Translations under genes and position numbers: made by a program
Source of the DNA: Jiangella mangrovi
GTDB lineage: Bacteria > Actinomycetota > Actinomycetes > Jiangellales > Jiangellaceae
Reading direction: 5' to 3'
Length of the DNA: 64,000 nucleotides
Assembly (NCBI RefSeq): GCF_014204975.1
Contig: NZ_JACHMM010000001.1
Location: 3,038,001-3,102,000, forward strand
The notes under the pieces: generated by a model
Databases searched by the model: none
The model's input: only the letters and a program-made list of their open reading frames with translations
Told to the model about the DNA's origin: nothing
Shown here: piece after piece, positions 46,466-54,032 of the stretch
Layout: each line of letters starts with the position of its first letter
Position numbering within the stretch: the first letter of the stretch is position 1

Positions 46466-46527
46466 CACCACGATTACCCGAGCCTCGACACGCCTGCAAT
46501 CGTGTTGGGGCTCGGGTAATCGTGGTG
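46466..46527 (+). repeat. Long hairpin, 19-bp perfect arms extending to 27 bp
   Basis: Arms 46466-46484 and 46509-46527 are exact inverse complements (CACCACGATTACCCGAGCC on the left). The inner eight positions also pair if G.U wobbles are allowed in plus-strand RNA, leaving an 8-base loop CCTGCAAT. It sits midway between the two 135-bp elements. A terminator or structured RNA is possible. Confidence 0.8.
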
Positions 46528-46607
46528 ATGTAGCGGATCGTTGATGATCATCGCTGTCCACAGTCCCGGCGGACCGCAACCAAGCCAGCGAGGCGTGCCC
46601 AGGGTCT

Positions 46608-46740
46608 CCCCGTCCCCCTGATAGCTGCCAGGTTCTTGGCCGCGGGTGGCCGGGTCAAGCGGTCCCCTTCGCGCGAAGCGCCATCGGTCCGCTTGAGGCG
46701 GGTGCCTGCGGCTGAGAGACTGGGCAGCAGGGGGACGGGG
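46608..46740. repeat. 135-bp hairpin element, copy B (inverted relative to A)
   Basis: Same 13-base inverted ends as copy A. Read on the plus strand it matches the reverse complement of copy A nearly base for base in its outer 40 bases (ATAGCTGCCAGGTTCTTGGC) and near its other end (GGTCCGCTTGAGGCG), with more divergence at the apical loop. It ends 38 bases before the maf stop. The 436 bases between A and B contain no convincing ORF. Confidence 0.85.
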
Positions 46741-46778
46741 AGCCCGCCTCACCACCCCGGCAGAACCCCCGCAGAATC

Positions 46779-47459
46779 TCAGGACGAGGCGGCTCGGCGG
46801 GCGCGGCGGCGGACGGGCTCGTGGTCGGGGTCGGTGCGCCACAGTTCGGTGATCGAGACCCCCAACCGGCCGAGCAGGACCCGCAACAACGGCAGCGACA
46901 GGCCGACGACGGCGTGGTGGTCGCCGTCGATGGCGGTGACGAACGGGCCGCCGAGGCCGTCGATGGTGAAGGCGCCCGCCACGCGCAGCGGCTCGCCGGT
47001 GGCGACGTAGGCGCGGATCTCGGCGTCGGAGAGGTCGGCGAAGTGGACCGTGGTGCTGGCGGTGTCGCCGATGGCCCGGCCGGTGCCGCCGTCCTCAGGG
47101 TCGCGCAGGTCGATGAGCCAGTGGCCGGAGTGCAGGATGCCCGACCGGCCGCGCATGCGCCGCCAGCGTCGCACCGCGTCGACGGAGTCGGCGGGCTTGC
47201 CGTGGATCTCGCCGTCGATCTCGAGGACGGAGTCGCAGCCGAGGACGATCATGCCCGCGAACGTGCGCCCGGCGACCTGTTCGGCCTTGGCCCGGCCGAG
47301 CAGGAGCGGGACGTCGTGCGGGGTGATCGGCCCGCGGGCGAGCGCGTCGGCCAGCACGGCGTCCTCGTCGACGCCGGAGACCTGGACCACCGGTTCGATG
47401 CCGGCGGAACGCAGGGTCGCCAGCCGGGCGGGGGACTGGGAAGCGAGCAGCAGGCGCAC
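46779..47459 (-). CDS. maf: Maf-type nucleoside triphosphate pyrophosphatase
   Basis: 226 residues from GTG 47459 (GAGGT six bases upstream; GTG 47462 directly before it is an alternative). Maf/HAM1-like fold: LLLASQSPARLATLRSAGIEP at the N-terminus binds the triphosphate, VLGCDSVLEIDGEIHGKP supplies the catalytic Asp, and GAFTIDGLGGPFVTAIDGDHHAVVGLSLPLL closes the site. It removes noncanonical or methylated nucleotides. It lies between the acyl-CoA carboxylase genes as in M. tuberculosis (Rv3282 beside accD5/accE5). Confidence 0.94.
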   Translation of the reverse strand: MRLLLASQSPARLATLRSAGIEPVVQVSGVDEDAVLADALARGPITPHDVPLLLGRAKAEQVAGRTFAGMIVLGCDSVLEIDGEIHGKPADSVDAVRRWRRMRGRSGILHSGHWLIDLRDPEDGGTGRAIGDTASTTVHFADLSDAEIRAYVATGEPLRVAGAFTIDGLGGPFVTAIDGDHHAVVGLSLPLLRVLLGRLGVSITELWRTDPDHEPVRRRARRAASS

Positions 47460-47482
47460 CACGAGACCTCACGTTACCGAAA

Positions 47483-47532
47483 ATGATCATCGGCGGTCGA
47501 TGCCTGGAACAGCATCGGCCGCCGACGATCAT
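47483..47532 (-). terminator. Intrinsic terminator after the DAACS symporter
   Basis: Arms 47483-47503 and 47512-47532 form a 21-bp stem with two imperfect pairs around CTGGAACA. Read on the minus strand the stem ends in ATGATCATTTTCGG, giving a four-U tail. Its place between the symporter stop and the maf start is right for termination of the symporter transcript. Confidence 0.75.
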
Positions 47533-47592
47533 GGGGTGATCATGGTCACGGAGAGGTTAACCCGTGGTCGGTCACCGTGTCTCGGTCATGGC

Positions 47593-49014
47593 TCAGTGGG
47601 CGGACACCGGGGCCGGCGCCAGGGTCGCCGTGGCCGGGGCCGTGGCCGGACGGTCCTCGCCGGCGTCGGCGAACACGTCGCCGCGCCGGTCGGAGTTGTA
47701 GATCGCCAGGTCCAGCAGGCCCTCGCGCTTGGCGACGATGGTCGGGACCAGCGCCTGCCCGGCGACGTTGACCGCCGTCCGGCCCATGTCGAGGATCGGG
47801 TCGACGGCGAGCAGCAGGCCCACGCCGGCCAGCGGCAAGCCCAGCGTCGACAGCGTCAGCGTGAGCATGACGGTCGCGCCGGTGGTGCCGGCGGTCGCGG
47901 CCGAGCCGACCACGGAGACCAGCGCGATCAGCAGGTAGTCCGACACCGACAGGTCGAGGCCGAAGAACTGCGCCACGAAGATCGCGGCGATCGCCGGGTA
48001 GATCGCGGCGCAGCCGTCCATCTTCGTCGTCGAGCCGAACGGCACCGCGAACGACGCGTACGACCGCGAGACGCCGAGGTTGCGCTCGGTGACCTGCTCG
48101 GTGACCGGCAGCGTGCCGACCGACGAGCGCGACACGAACGCCAGCTGGATGGCCGGCCAGGCGCCGGTGAAGAACTTGACCGGGTTCAGGCCGTGCGCGC
48201 GCAGCAGGATCGGATAGACGACGAACAGCACCAGCGCCAGGCCGATGTAGATGGCCAGCGTGAAGCGGCCGAGCGAGCCGATGGCGTCCCAGCCGTAGTC
48301 GGCGACGGCGTAGCCCAGCAGGCCGATAGTGCCGACCGGGGCCAGCCGGATGATCCACCAGAGCACCTTCTGGATGATCGACAGCGCGGCCCGGTTGAAG
48401 GCCAGGAACGGCTCGGCCTTCTCGCCCACCTTGAGCGCGGCGATGCCGATGGCGGCCGATACGACGACGAACTGCAGCACGTTGAACGACAGGCTCGTCG
48501 CGGCCGCCCCGGACTCGGGGTCGACGGACGTCGACGCCGTCAGGGCGAGGAAGTTGGTCGGGACCAGGCCGGTGAGGAACGCCCACCAGTCGCCGGTGCG
48601 GCCGGGCTCGGCCGCCTGGTCCTGGGTGACGGACGTGTGGTCGCCCGGCTGCAGGATCAGGCCGAGCGCGATGCCGATGGCGACCGCAATCAAGGCGGTG
48701 ATCGCGAACCACAGCAGCGTCTGGCCGGCCAGGCGGGCCGCGTTGGTGACGTTGCGCAGGTTCGCGATGCTCGCGACGATCGCGGTGAAGATCAGCGGGA
48801 TGACGGCGGCGCGCAGCAGGTCGACGAAGAGACCGCCGACGGTGTCGAGGGTGCTGGTGAGCCAGTTCGGGTTGCCGTCGGCGGCCGGGCCCAGCTCGCG
48901 GGCGATCAGGCCGAGGACGACGCCCAGCGCCAGGCCGATGAGGACCTGGACGGAGAACGAGGGCAGACGCAGCCGGCGGGACGCGGGCGCGTCGGCGGTC
49001 GCGGTTTCGGACAT
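47593..49014 (-). CDS. DAACS-family symporter, probably cystine/dicarboxylate uptake
   Basis: 473 residues from ATG 49014 (GGAAGG upstream), about eight membrane helices plus two re-entrant hairpins. DAACS markers: PLIFTAIVASIANLRN, RSSVGTLPVTEQVTERN (hairpin 1) and SASFAVPFGSTTKMDGCAAIYP-region of helix 7. The DGCAAIYP version resembles cystine symporters of the TcyP type more than the NMDGTA of glutamate carriers; this is from memory. A Cys-containing leader peptide lies upstream, which supports sulfur amino acid uptake. A terminator follows at 47483-47532. Confidence 0.88.
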   Translation of the reverse strand: MSETATADAPASRRLRLPSFSVQVLIGLALGVVLGLIARELGPAADGNPNWLTSTLDTVGGLFVDLLRAAVIPLIFTAIVASIANLRNVTNAARLAGQTLLWFAITALIAVAIGIALGLILQPGDHTSVTQDQAAEPGRTGDWWAFLTGLVPTNFLALTASTSVDPESGAAATSLSFNVLQFVVVSAAIGIAALKVGEKAEPFLAFNRAALSIIQKVLWWIIRLAPVGTIGLLGYAVADYGWDAIGSLGRFTLAIYIGLALVLFVVYPILLRAHGLNPVKFFTGAWPAIQLAFVSRSSVGTLPVTEQVTERNLGVSRSYASFAVPFGSTTKMDGCAAIYPAIAAIFVAQFFGLDLSVSDYLLIALVSVVGSAATAGTTGATVMLTLTLSTLGLPLAGVGLLLAVDPILDMGRTAVNVAGQALVPTIVAKREGLLDLAIYNSDRRGDVFADAGEDRPATAPATATLAPAPVSAH

Positions 49015-49139
49015 GCGAAGACCTTCCGGTCGGGGGAAGAAGGGAACGAGAGAGAGGGCGCGAGCGCGCTGAACCACGACCGGGCGGCCAAGAGAGAGGC
49101 TGGTGACGGGGGTGCCGGGCGATCGCGGGTGCTGCGGTC

Positions 49140-49217
49140 CTAGGCCGGACAGGCAGCGCTGGCCTGCCGTCGCAGATCGACGTGCAGGCGCTCGGTGAGG
49201 CCCCAGATGTTCACCAT
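49140..49217 (-). CDS. 25-residue cysteine-type leader peptide upstream of the symporter
   Basis: ATG 49217 to TAG 49140-49142. The peptide contains LTERLHVDLRRQASAACPA, which matches the pattern RLHxDLxRxxSAxC of actinobacterial putative leader peptides found before sulfur-metabolism genes. A TACGGT -10 box lies at 49247-49252, 30 bases upstream. The ORF ends 125 bases before the symporter ATG. Translation stalling at the near-terminal Cys codon when cysteine is scarce would couple symporter expression to cysteine; the mechanism is inference. Confidence 0.75.
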   Translation of the reverse strand: MVNIWGLTERLHVDLRRQASAACPA

Positions 49218-49333
49218 GCCGTCGAGCCCAACGGCGGGCGAACCGGACCGTATTCCCGTCCTCCCGGAACCGCGTGGTGATCTGGGTCACATCGGGCGAA
49301 ATGGGCAGTCTCGGGACCATCGACCCTAAGTGG

Positions 49334-49355
49334 GGCGCGGATCCGCGCCTAGCAT
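49334..49355 (+). promoter_or_regulatory. Palindrome plus -10 box upstream of the exopolysaccharide operon
   Basis: GGCGCGGATCCGCGCC (49334-49349) is a perfect 16-bp palindrome directly abutting TAGCAT (49350-49355), a TANNNT -10 box. A regulator bound there would cover the promoter. The operon starts at 49431. The opposite strand carries the leader-peptide promoter about 80 bases away. Confidence 0.5.
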
Positions 49356-49430
49356 CGTCGGTATTCACCGCACGCCGTCGTGGGCCCCCGGCGCGGTGTG
49401 CGAAAGCGGAAGTCGTGCTCTCTGGGGGGA

Positions 49431-49697
49431 ATGATGCACGAGTTCGCCGCGGCGGGAGCGGCGCGCCCGCCACACGAGAACAGGCCCGGCACACCGGTCT
49501 TCGTCGACCGGCGTGGACGAAGACGCCGCTGGATGACCTACTGGGGCCTGCTGGTCGCCTGTCTGGGTCTGCTCTACGTCGCCCTGCTCACCGCGAGCCT
49601 GGCGGCCGAGCCCGTCCGGCCCGATCGATCGGAGCCGGCCGACGTGGGCCCGCCCGCCGATCTGGGCCCACCCGCCGGGGCGGACGCGCCCGAATGA
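49431..49697 (+). CDS. Small single-pass membrane protein opening the exopolysaccharide operon
   Basis: 88 residues from ATG 49431 (a second ATG follows directly; GGGGGGA upstream). A basic N-terminal half (DRRGRRRRW) precedes one membrane helix (YWGLLVACLGLLYVALLTASLA, about 37-58) and a short acidic, Pro-rich outside tail (PADVGPPADLGPPAGADAPE). Its stop overlaps the next start (ATGA). In size and place it resembles the small accessory subunits of synthase complexes (IcaD/PgaD), though no sequence match is claimed. Confidence 0.7.
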   Translation: MMHEFAAAGAARPPHENRPGTPVFVDRRGRRRRWMTYWGLLVACLGLLYVALLTASLAAEPVRPDRSEPADVGPPADLGPPAGADAPE

Positions 49698-51850
49698 CCA
49701 CCGTGCGCCGCGGACGCGGAGCCGCGCGCGCGACAGCGCCTCGCCTGCACTGGCTCCTGCTCAGCCTGATGCTCGTCGTCCTCGCCGTCGTGCTGCTGGT
49801 GAACGGCCTGGTCATGGCGCAGTTCGGGGCCGACCACCGGGTCGCGGCGCCGACGGACGCGCACACCGTCCCGGATGTCGTGCGGGCCGGCCGGCCGATC
49901 ATCGACCTGCGCCACGGCACGGCCCGGACCCTGCACGTCCCCGACGGCACCGTGGTGCTGACCTTCGACGACGGTCCGGACGCGGTCTGGACGCCCCGCA
50001 TCCTCGAGGTGCTGGAACGCCACCGCGTGCCCGCCACGTTCTTCGTCGTCGGCAACCTCGCGGCGCAGCGGCCGGACCTCGTCCGCCGCATCCACGACGC
50101 CGGCGGCGAGCTGGGCATCCACACGTTCACCCACCCCGACCTCGCCTACGTGCCGGCGTGGCGGCGCGAGCTCGAGCTCTCGCAGACCCAGCTGGTCGTC
50201 GCCGGCGCCGCGGGCGTGACGTCGACGCTGGTGCGCCCGCCGTACTCGTCGGCGGCCGAGGCGATCGACGACATCAGCTGGCCGTCGGTCCGCGACCTGG
50301 GCCGCACCGGCTACGTCACGGTGCTGACCACGCACGACACCCAGGACTGGTCCCGGCCGGGCGCCGACGAGATCGTCCGCCGGGCCATCCCCGAGGACGG
50401 CGCCGGCGGCGTGATCCTCATGCACGACGCGGGCGGCGACCGGTCGCAGACGGTCGAGGCGCTGGACCGGCTCATCCCGGAGCTGCGCGCCCGCGGCTAC
50501 CGGTTCGGCACCGTCGGCGACGTCGTCGGCGAGCCGGTGACCGTGCCGGCCGACCCGTCCGAGCGGCTGCGCGGCGACACCCTGCTGATCCTGGTGCGCG
50601 GCGCGACGGCGGCGACGTCGGTGCTGGCCGTCCTGGTGGGCGTGACCGGCGCGCTGGTCATCTCGCGGCTGCTGCTGCTGGTCGTGCTCGCGCGCCGGCA
50701 CGCGCGGCAGGGCTCGTCGTGGGGCCGCTCCGCCCCCGTCCGCCCGCCGGTGACCGAGCCGGTGTCGGTGATCGTGCCCGCCTACAACGAGGAGGCTTGC
50801 GTCGCCCGGACGGTCCGGTCCCTGGTCGCCAGCGACCACCCGGTCGAGGTGATCGTCGTCGACGACGGCTCCACGGACGCGACCGCCGAGGTCGTCCGCG
50901 GGCTCGGGCTGCCCGGCGTGACGGTGTTCCGGCGGCCCAACGGCGGCAAGCCGGCGGCGCTGAACACCGGGATCGCGCAGGCCCAGCACGACCTCATCGT
51001 CATGATGGACGGCGACACCGTGTTCGCCCGCGACACCGTCCGCCGGCTCGTGCAGCCGTTCGCCGACCCGGGCGTCGGCGCCGTCGCCGGCAACGCCAAG
51101 GTGGCCAACCGGTCCGGCGTCCTGGGCGCCTGGCAGCACATCGAGTACGTCGTCGGGTTCGCCATCGACCGCCGCGCCTACGACGTGCTCGAGTGCATTC
51201 CGACGGTGCCCGGCGCGGTCGGAGCCTTCCGGCGGCGCGCGCTCTGGGGCGCCGGCGGCGTCAGCTCCGACACGCTGGCCGAGGACACCGACCTCACCAT
51301 GGCGATCTCGCGGGCCGGCTGGCGCATCGTGTACGAGCCGGAGGCCGTCGCGCGCACCGAGGTCCCCACCGACCTCGGCCAGCTCTGGCGGCAGCGGTAC
51401 CGGTGGAGCTACGGGACCATCCAGTCGATGTGGAAGCACCGGCGGGCCGTCCTCGAGCCCGGCCGGGCCGGCCGCTTCGGCCGCCGCGGCATCCTGCACC
51501 TGGCGCTGTTCCAGGTCGCGCTGCCGCTGCTGGCGCCACTGATGGACGTGTTCCTGATCTACGGTCTGCTGTTCCTCGACCCGGTGCGCACGGTCCTCGG
51601 CTGGCTGGCACTGGTGCTCAGCCAGCTGGTGGCCGGCGCCTACGCGTGCCGGCTGGACGGCGAGTCGATGCGCGGGCTGTGGCTGCTGCCGCTCCAGCAG
51701 CTGGTGTACCGGCAGCTCATGTACGCCGTCGTGATCCAGTCGATCGTCACCGCGCTGGTGGGGATCCGGCTGCGCTGGCAGAAGCTGCGGCGCATCGGGG
51801 AGGGCGCTGATGCGCGCGATGCGCCAGACGTGGTGAGGGCCGGGCGATGA
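49694..51850 (+). CDS. Fused polysaccharide deacetylase and family 2 glycosyltransferase
   Basis: 718 residues from ATG 49694. A membrane anchor (LLLSLMLVVLAVVLLVNGLV, about 19-40) leads to a NodB deacetylase domain: TFDDGPD (90-96), HTFTHP (143-148), RPPYSS near 180 and LMHDAGGDRSQT near 243. A second helix (VLAVLVGVTGALVISRLLLLVVLA) precedes a GT2 domain: VPAYNEE (about 361-367), DDGST (about 390), MMDGDT (437-442), EDTD (531-534) and RQRYRW (567-572), then two or more C-terminal helices. It would synthesise and N-deacetylate a beta-linked hexosamine polymer, the work of IcaA and IcaB, in one chain. Confidence 0.92.
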   Translation: MTTVRRGRGAARATAPRLHWLLLSLMLVVLAVVLLVNGLVMAQFGADHRVAAPTDAHTVPDVVRAGRPIIDLRHGTARTLHVPDGTVVLTFDDGPDAVWTPRILEVLERHRVPATFFVVGNLAAQRPDLVRRIHDAGGELGIHTFTHPDLAYVPAWRRELELSQTQLVVAGAAGVTSTLVRPPYSSAAEAIDDISWPSVRDLGRTGYVTVLTTHDTQDWSRPGADEIVRRAIPEDGAGGVILMHDAGGDRSQTVEALDRLIPELRARGYRFGTVGDVVGEPVTVPADPSERLRGDTLLILVRGATAATSVLAVLVGVTGALVISRLLLLVVLARRHARQGSSWGRSAPVRPPVTEPVSVIVPAYNEEACVARTVRSLVASDHPVEVIVVDDGSTDATAEVVRGLGLPGVTVFRRPNGGKPAALNTGIAQAQHDLIVMMDGDTVFARDTVRRLVQPFADPGVGAVAGNAKVANRSGVLGAWQHIEYVVGFAIDRRAYDVLECIPTVPGAVGAFRRRALWGAGGVSSDTLAEDTDLTMAISRAGWRIVYEPEAVARTEVPTDLGQLWRQRYRWSYGTIQSMWKHRRAVLEPGRAGRFGRRGILHLALFQVALPLLAPLMDVFLIYGLLFLDPVRTVLGWLALVLSQLVAGAYACRLDGESMRGLWLLPLQQLVYRQLMYAVVIQSIVTALVGIRLRWQKLRRIGEGADARDAPDVVRAGR

Positions 51851-54015
51851 CCGTCGTCGTCCCCGAGCGCGAGCGGTACATCGACGTGTACCGCGCGGTC
51901 GCGCTGGTCAGGGTGATGATCTACCACCTGGCCGGCTGGGCCTGGCTGTCGATCGCCTTCCCCGCCATGGGCGTGATGTTCGCCGTGGCCGGCTCGCTGA
52001 CGGCGCGCTCGCTGCAGCGCCGGCCGGCGTTCGACGTGGTCGCCGGCCGGCTGCGCCGGTTGCTGCCGCCGCTGTGGCTGCTCGGCGCCGTCGTCGTGAC
52101 GGGCATGATCATCGTCGACGGCGGCAGCCTCGGCGCCGTCGTGGGCCGGTGGCGCGAGCTGATCCACTGGATCGTGCCGGTGGCGGACCCGCCGGGCGAC
52201 GTCGCGGCCGGTGGGGGCAGCTGGGCCGAGAACATCGTCGCGCCGCTCTGGTACGTGCGCGCCTACCTGTGGTTCGTGCTGCTCTCGCCGCTGCTGATGT
52301 GGGCGTTCCGCCGGTGGCCGGTGCGGACGCTGCTGGTGCCGCTCGTCGTCGTGGCGGCCGCCGGGACCGGGCTGGTGGACCTGGAGGCCCTCGGCGCGCC
52401 GGGCGACGCCGTCCGCGACTTCGCCACGTACGGCGCCTGCTGGCTGCTCGGCTTCGCGCACCGCACCGGGCAGCTGCGCCGGCTGCCGCTCGCGGCCGCG
52501 GTGGCGGTCGCGGCCGCCGCGATGGCCACCGGGCTGTGGTGGGCGCTGACGCACCCGTCCGAGGACTTCGGCTACGACCTCAACGAGATCCCGCTCGCGC
52601 AGGCGCTCTGGTCGCTGGGCGTGGTGCTGCTGCTCCTGCGCTGGGCGCCGCCGATGGGCGGGGTGGACCGCGTGCCCGGGCTCGGCCGGCTGGTCGACTT
52701 CATCACGGCGCGCGCCGTGACCCTCTACCTGTGGCACAACCCGGCGATCGACCTCGCCTGGGTGCTGTGCGAGCGGGCCGGGGTGTCCGCCGTCTGGGCG
52801 GCGGGCCTCGTCGCGGCGGCACTGACGCTGCTGGCCACCATGCTGTTCGGCTGGGCCGAGGACCTCGCCGCGCGGCGGCCGGTGCGGCTGCTCCCCGGGC
52901 TGCTGCGGCGCCGGGCCGCGACCCGCCGCCCGGTGGGGGCGCGCGCCATCGGCCTGGTGTTCGGCCGGGTCGGGCTGACCGCGCTCGCCGCCGTCGTGCT
53001 GGCCTCATGGGTGACGGCGCCCGCGGCGGACCGCACGCCGGTGGCGTCGGACCGGCCCTGGACCGTGAGCGCCTACCTCGTCCCGTGGGACCTCGACCGC
53101 GGCCTGGCCTCGCTGCCCGCCGCCGCGGGACCGCTGAGCGCCGTCAGCCCCGTCTGGTACACGCCCGCCGACGACGGCGCCCTCGTGCGCAACGACGACT
53201 CGCCCGTCGAGCCGGTCGCGGCCCGGGTGCGGGCGCTGGACCTCGACGTCGTGCCGTCCATCAGCAACTTCCGCTCGGGTGAGTGGGACGCCGAGCTGGT
53301 CCGCCGCCTGATCGGCTCGCCGGCCCTGCGGTCCGCGCACGTCTCGGCGATCGCCGAGACGGCCCGCGACCAGGGCTGGGACGGCATCGACATCGACTAC
53401 GAGGCGCTGGAGCCGGCCGACTACGCGGCATTCGGGGTGTTTCTGAACGACCTGGCCGCGGCGCTGCACGCCGACGGACGTCGCCTGACGGTGGCGCTGC
53501 CGGCCGGGACGGCGGCCGACCGGCCGGAGCTGGCGCGCCTCTACCGGCTGGCCGGCGCCGTGGTCGACGAGGTCCGGGTCATGGCCTACGACTACGCCTG
53601 GGAGGGCTCCGGACCGGGCCCGATCGCACCCGTCGACTGGGTCGAGGACGCCGTCGCGCACGTCGTGACGTACGTGCCGCGCGAGCGGGTCGTGCTCGGC
53701 CTGGCGGCGCACGGGTACGACTGGCCGGACCCCGGCTCCGGCGCCGAGGGCGGCGGTCAGGACCTCATGTACGCCGACGCGATCGCCGTCGCCGAGGAGC
53801 ACGGGCGCGAGGTGCAGTGGAGCAACGACGCCCAGACCCCGTGGTTCTCCTATGCCGACGACGACGGCCAGGTGCGCGCCGTCTGGTTCGAGGACGCGCC
53901 TAGCCTCGCCGCCAAGCTCGAGGTGGCCGCCGAGCAGCGGCTCGGCGGCGTGTTCCTCTGGCGTGTGGGCGGCGAGGACCCGACGCTCTGGGACGTCCTC
54001 GACGACGCCCCCTGA
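51847..54015 (+). CDS. Fused acyltransferase-3 membrane domain and family 18 glycoside hydrolase
   Basis: 722 residues; the ATG overlaps the previous stop. Residues 1-375 are an acyltransferase-3/OafA-type membrane domain with about ten helices, opening with RYIDVYRAVALVRVMIYHLAGW (the His is conserved). Residues about 400-722 are an exported GH18-like domain with WDGIDIDYEAL, whose catalytic box is complete (DGIDIDYE, 512-519), followed by VRVMAYDYAWEGSGPG and GVFLWRVGGEDP. It would O-acylate or export the polymer and hydrolyse it outside the cell. Such a fusion is uncommon. Confidence 0.9.
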   Translation: MTVVVPERERYIDVYRAVALVRVMIYHLAGWAWLSIAFPAMGVMFAVAGSLTARSLQRRPAFDVVAGRLRRLLPPLWLLGAVVVTGMIIVDGGSLGAVVGRWRELIHWIVPVADPPGDVAAGGGSWAENIVAPLWYVRAYLWFVLLSPLLMWAFRRWPVRTLLVPLVVVAAAGTGLVDLEALGAPGDAVRDFATYGACWLLGFAHRTGQLRRLPLAAAVAVAAAAMATGLWWALTHPSEDFGYDLNEIPLAQALWSLGVVLLLLRWAPPMGGVDRVPGLGRLVDFITARAVTLYLWHNPAIDLAWVLCERAGVSAVWAAGLVAAALTLLATMLFGWAEDLAARRPVRLLPGLLRRRAATRRPVGARAIGLVFGRVGLTALAAVVLASWVTAPAADRTPVASDRPWTVSAYLVPWDLDRGLASLPAAAGPLSAVSPVWYTPADDGALVRNDDSPVEPVAARVRALDLDVVPSISNFRSGEWDAELVRRLIGSPALRSAHVSAIAETARDQGWDGIDIDYEALEPADYAAFGVFLNDLAAALHADGRRLTVALPAGTAADRPELARLYRLAGAVVDEVRVMAYDYAWEGSGPGPIAPVDWVEDAVAHVVTYVPRERVVLGLAAHGYDWPDPGSGAEGGGQDLMYADAIAVAEEHGREVQWSNDAQTPWFSYADDDGQVRAVWFEDAPSLAAKLEVAAEQRLGGVFLWRVGGEDPTLWDVLDDAP

Positions 54016-54032
54016 CCGCCGGCCAGCCGGTC

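Noticed and set aside
46035-46740. Insertion sequence or composite transposon bounded by the 135-bp elements
   Set aside because: No transposase frame between the copies, no target duplication at either copy, and each copy is itself palindromic. Kept only as a repeat pair of unknown origin.
46001-46778. Small protein genes in the noncoding island
   Set aside because: Frames of 70-170 codons exist but are Arg/Pro-rich, cross the hairpins, lack ribosome-binding sites and have no family features.
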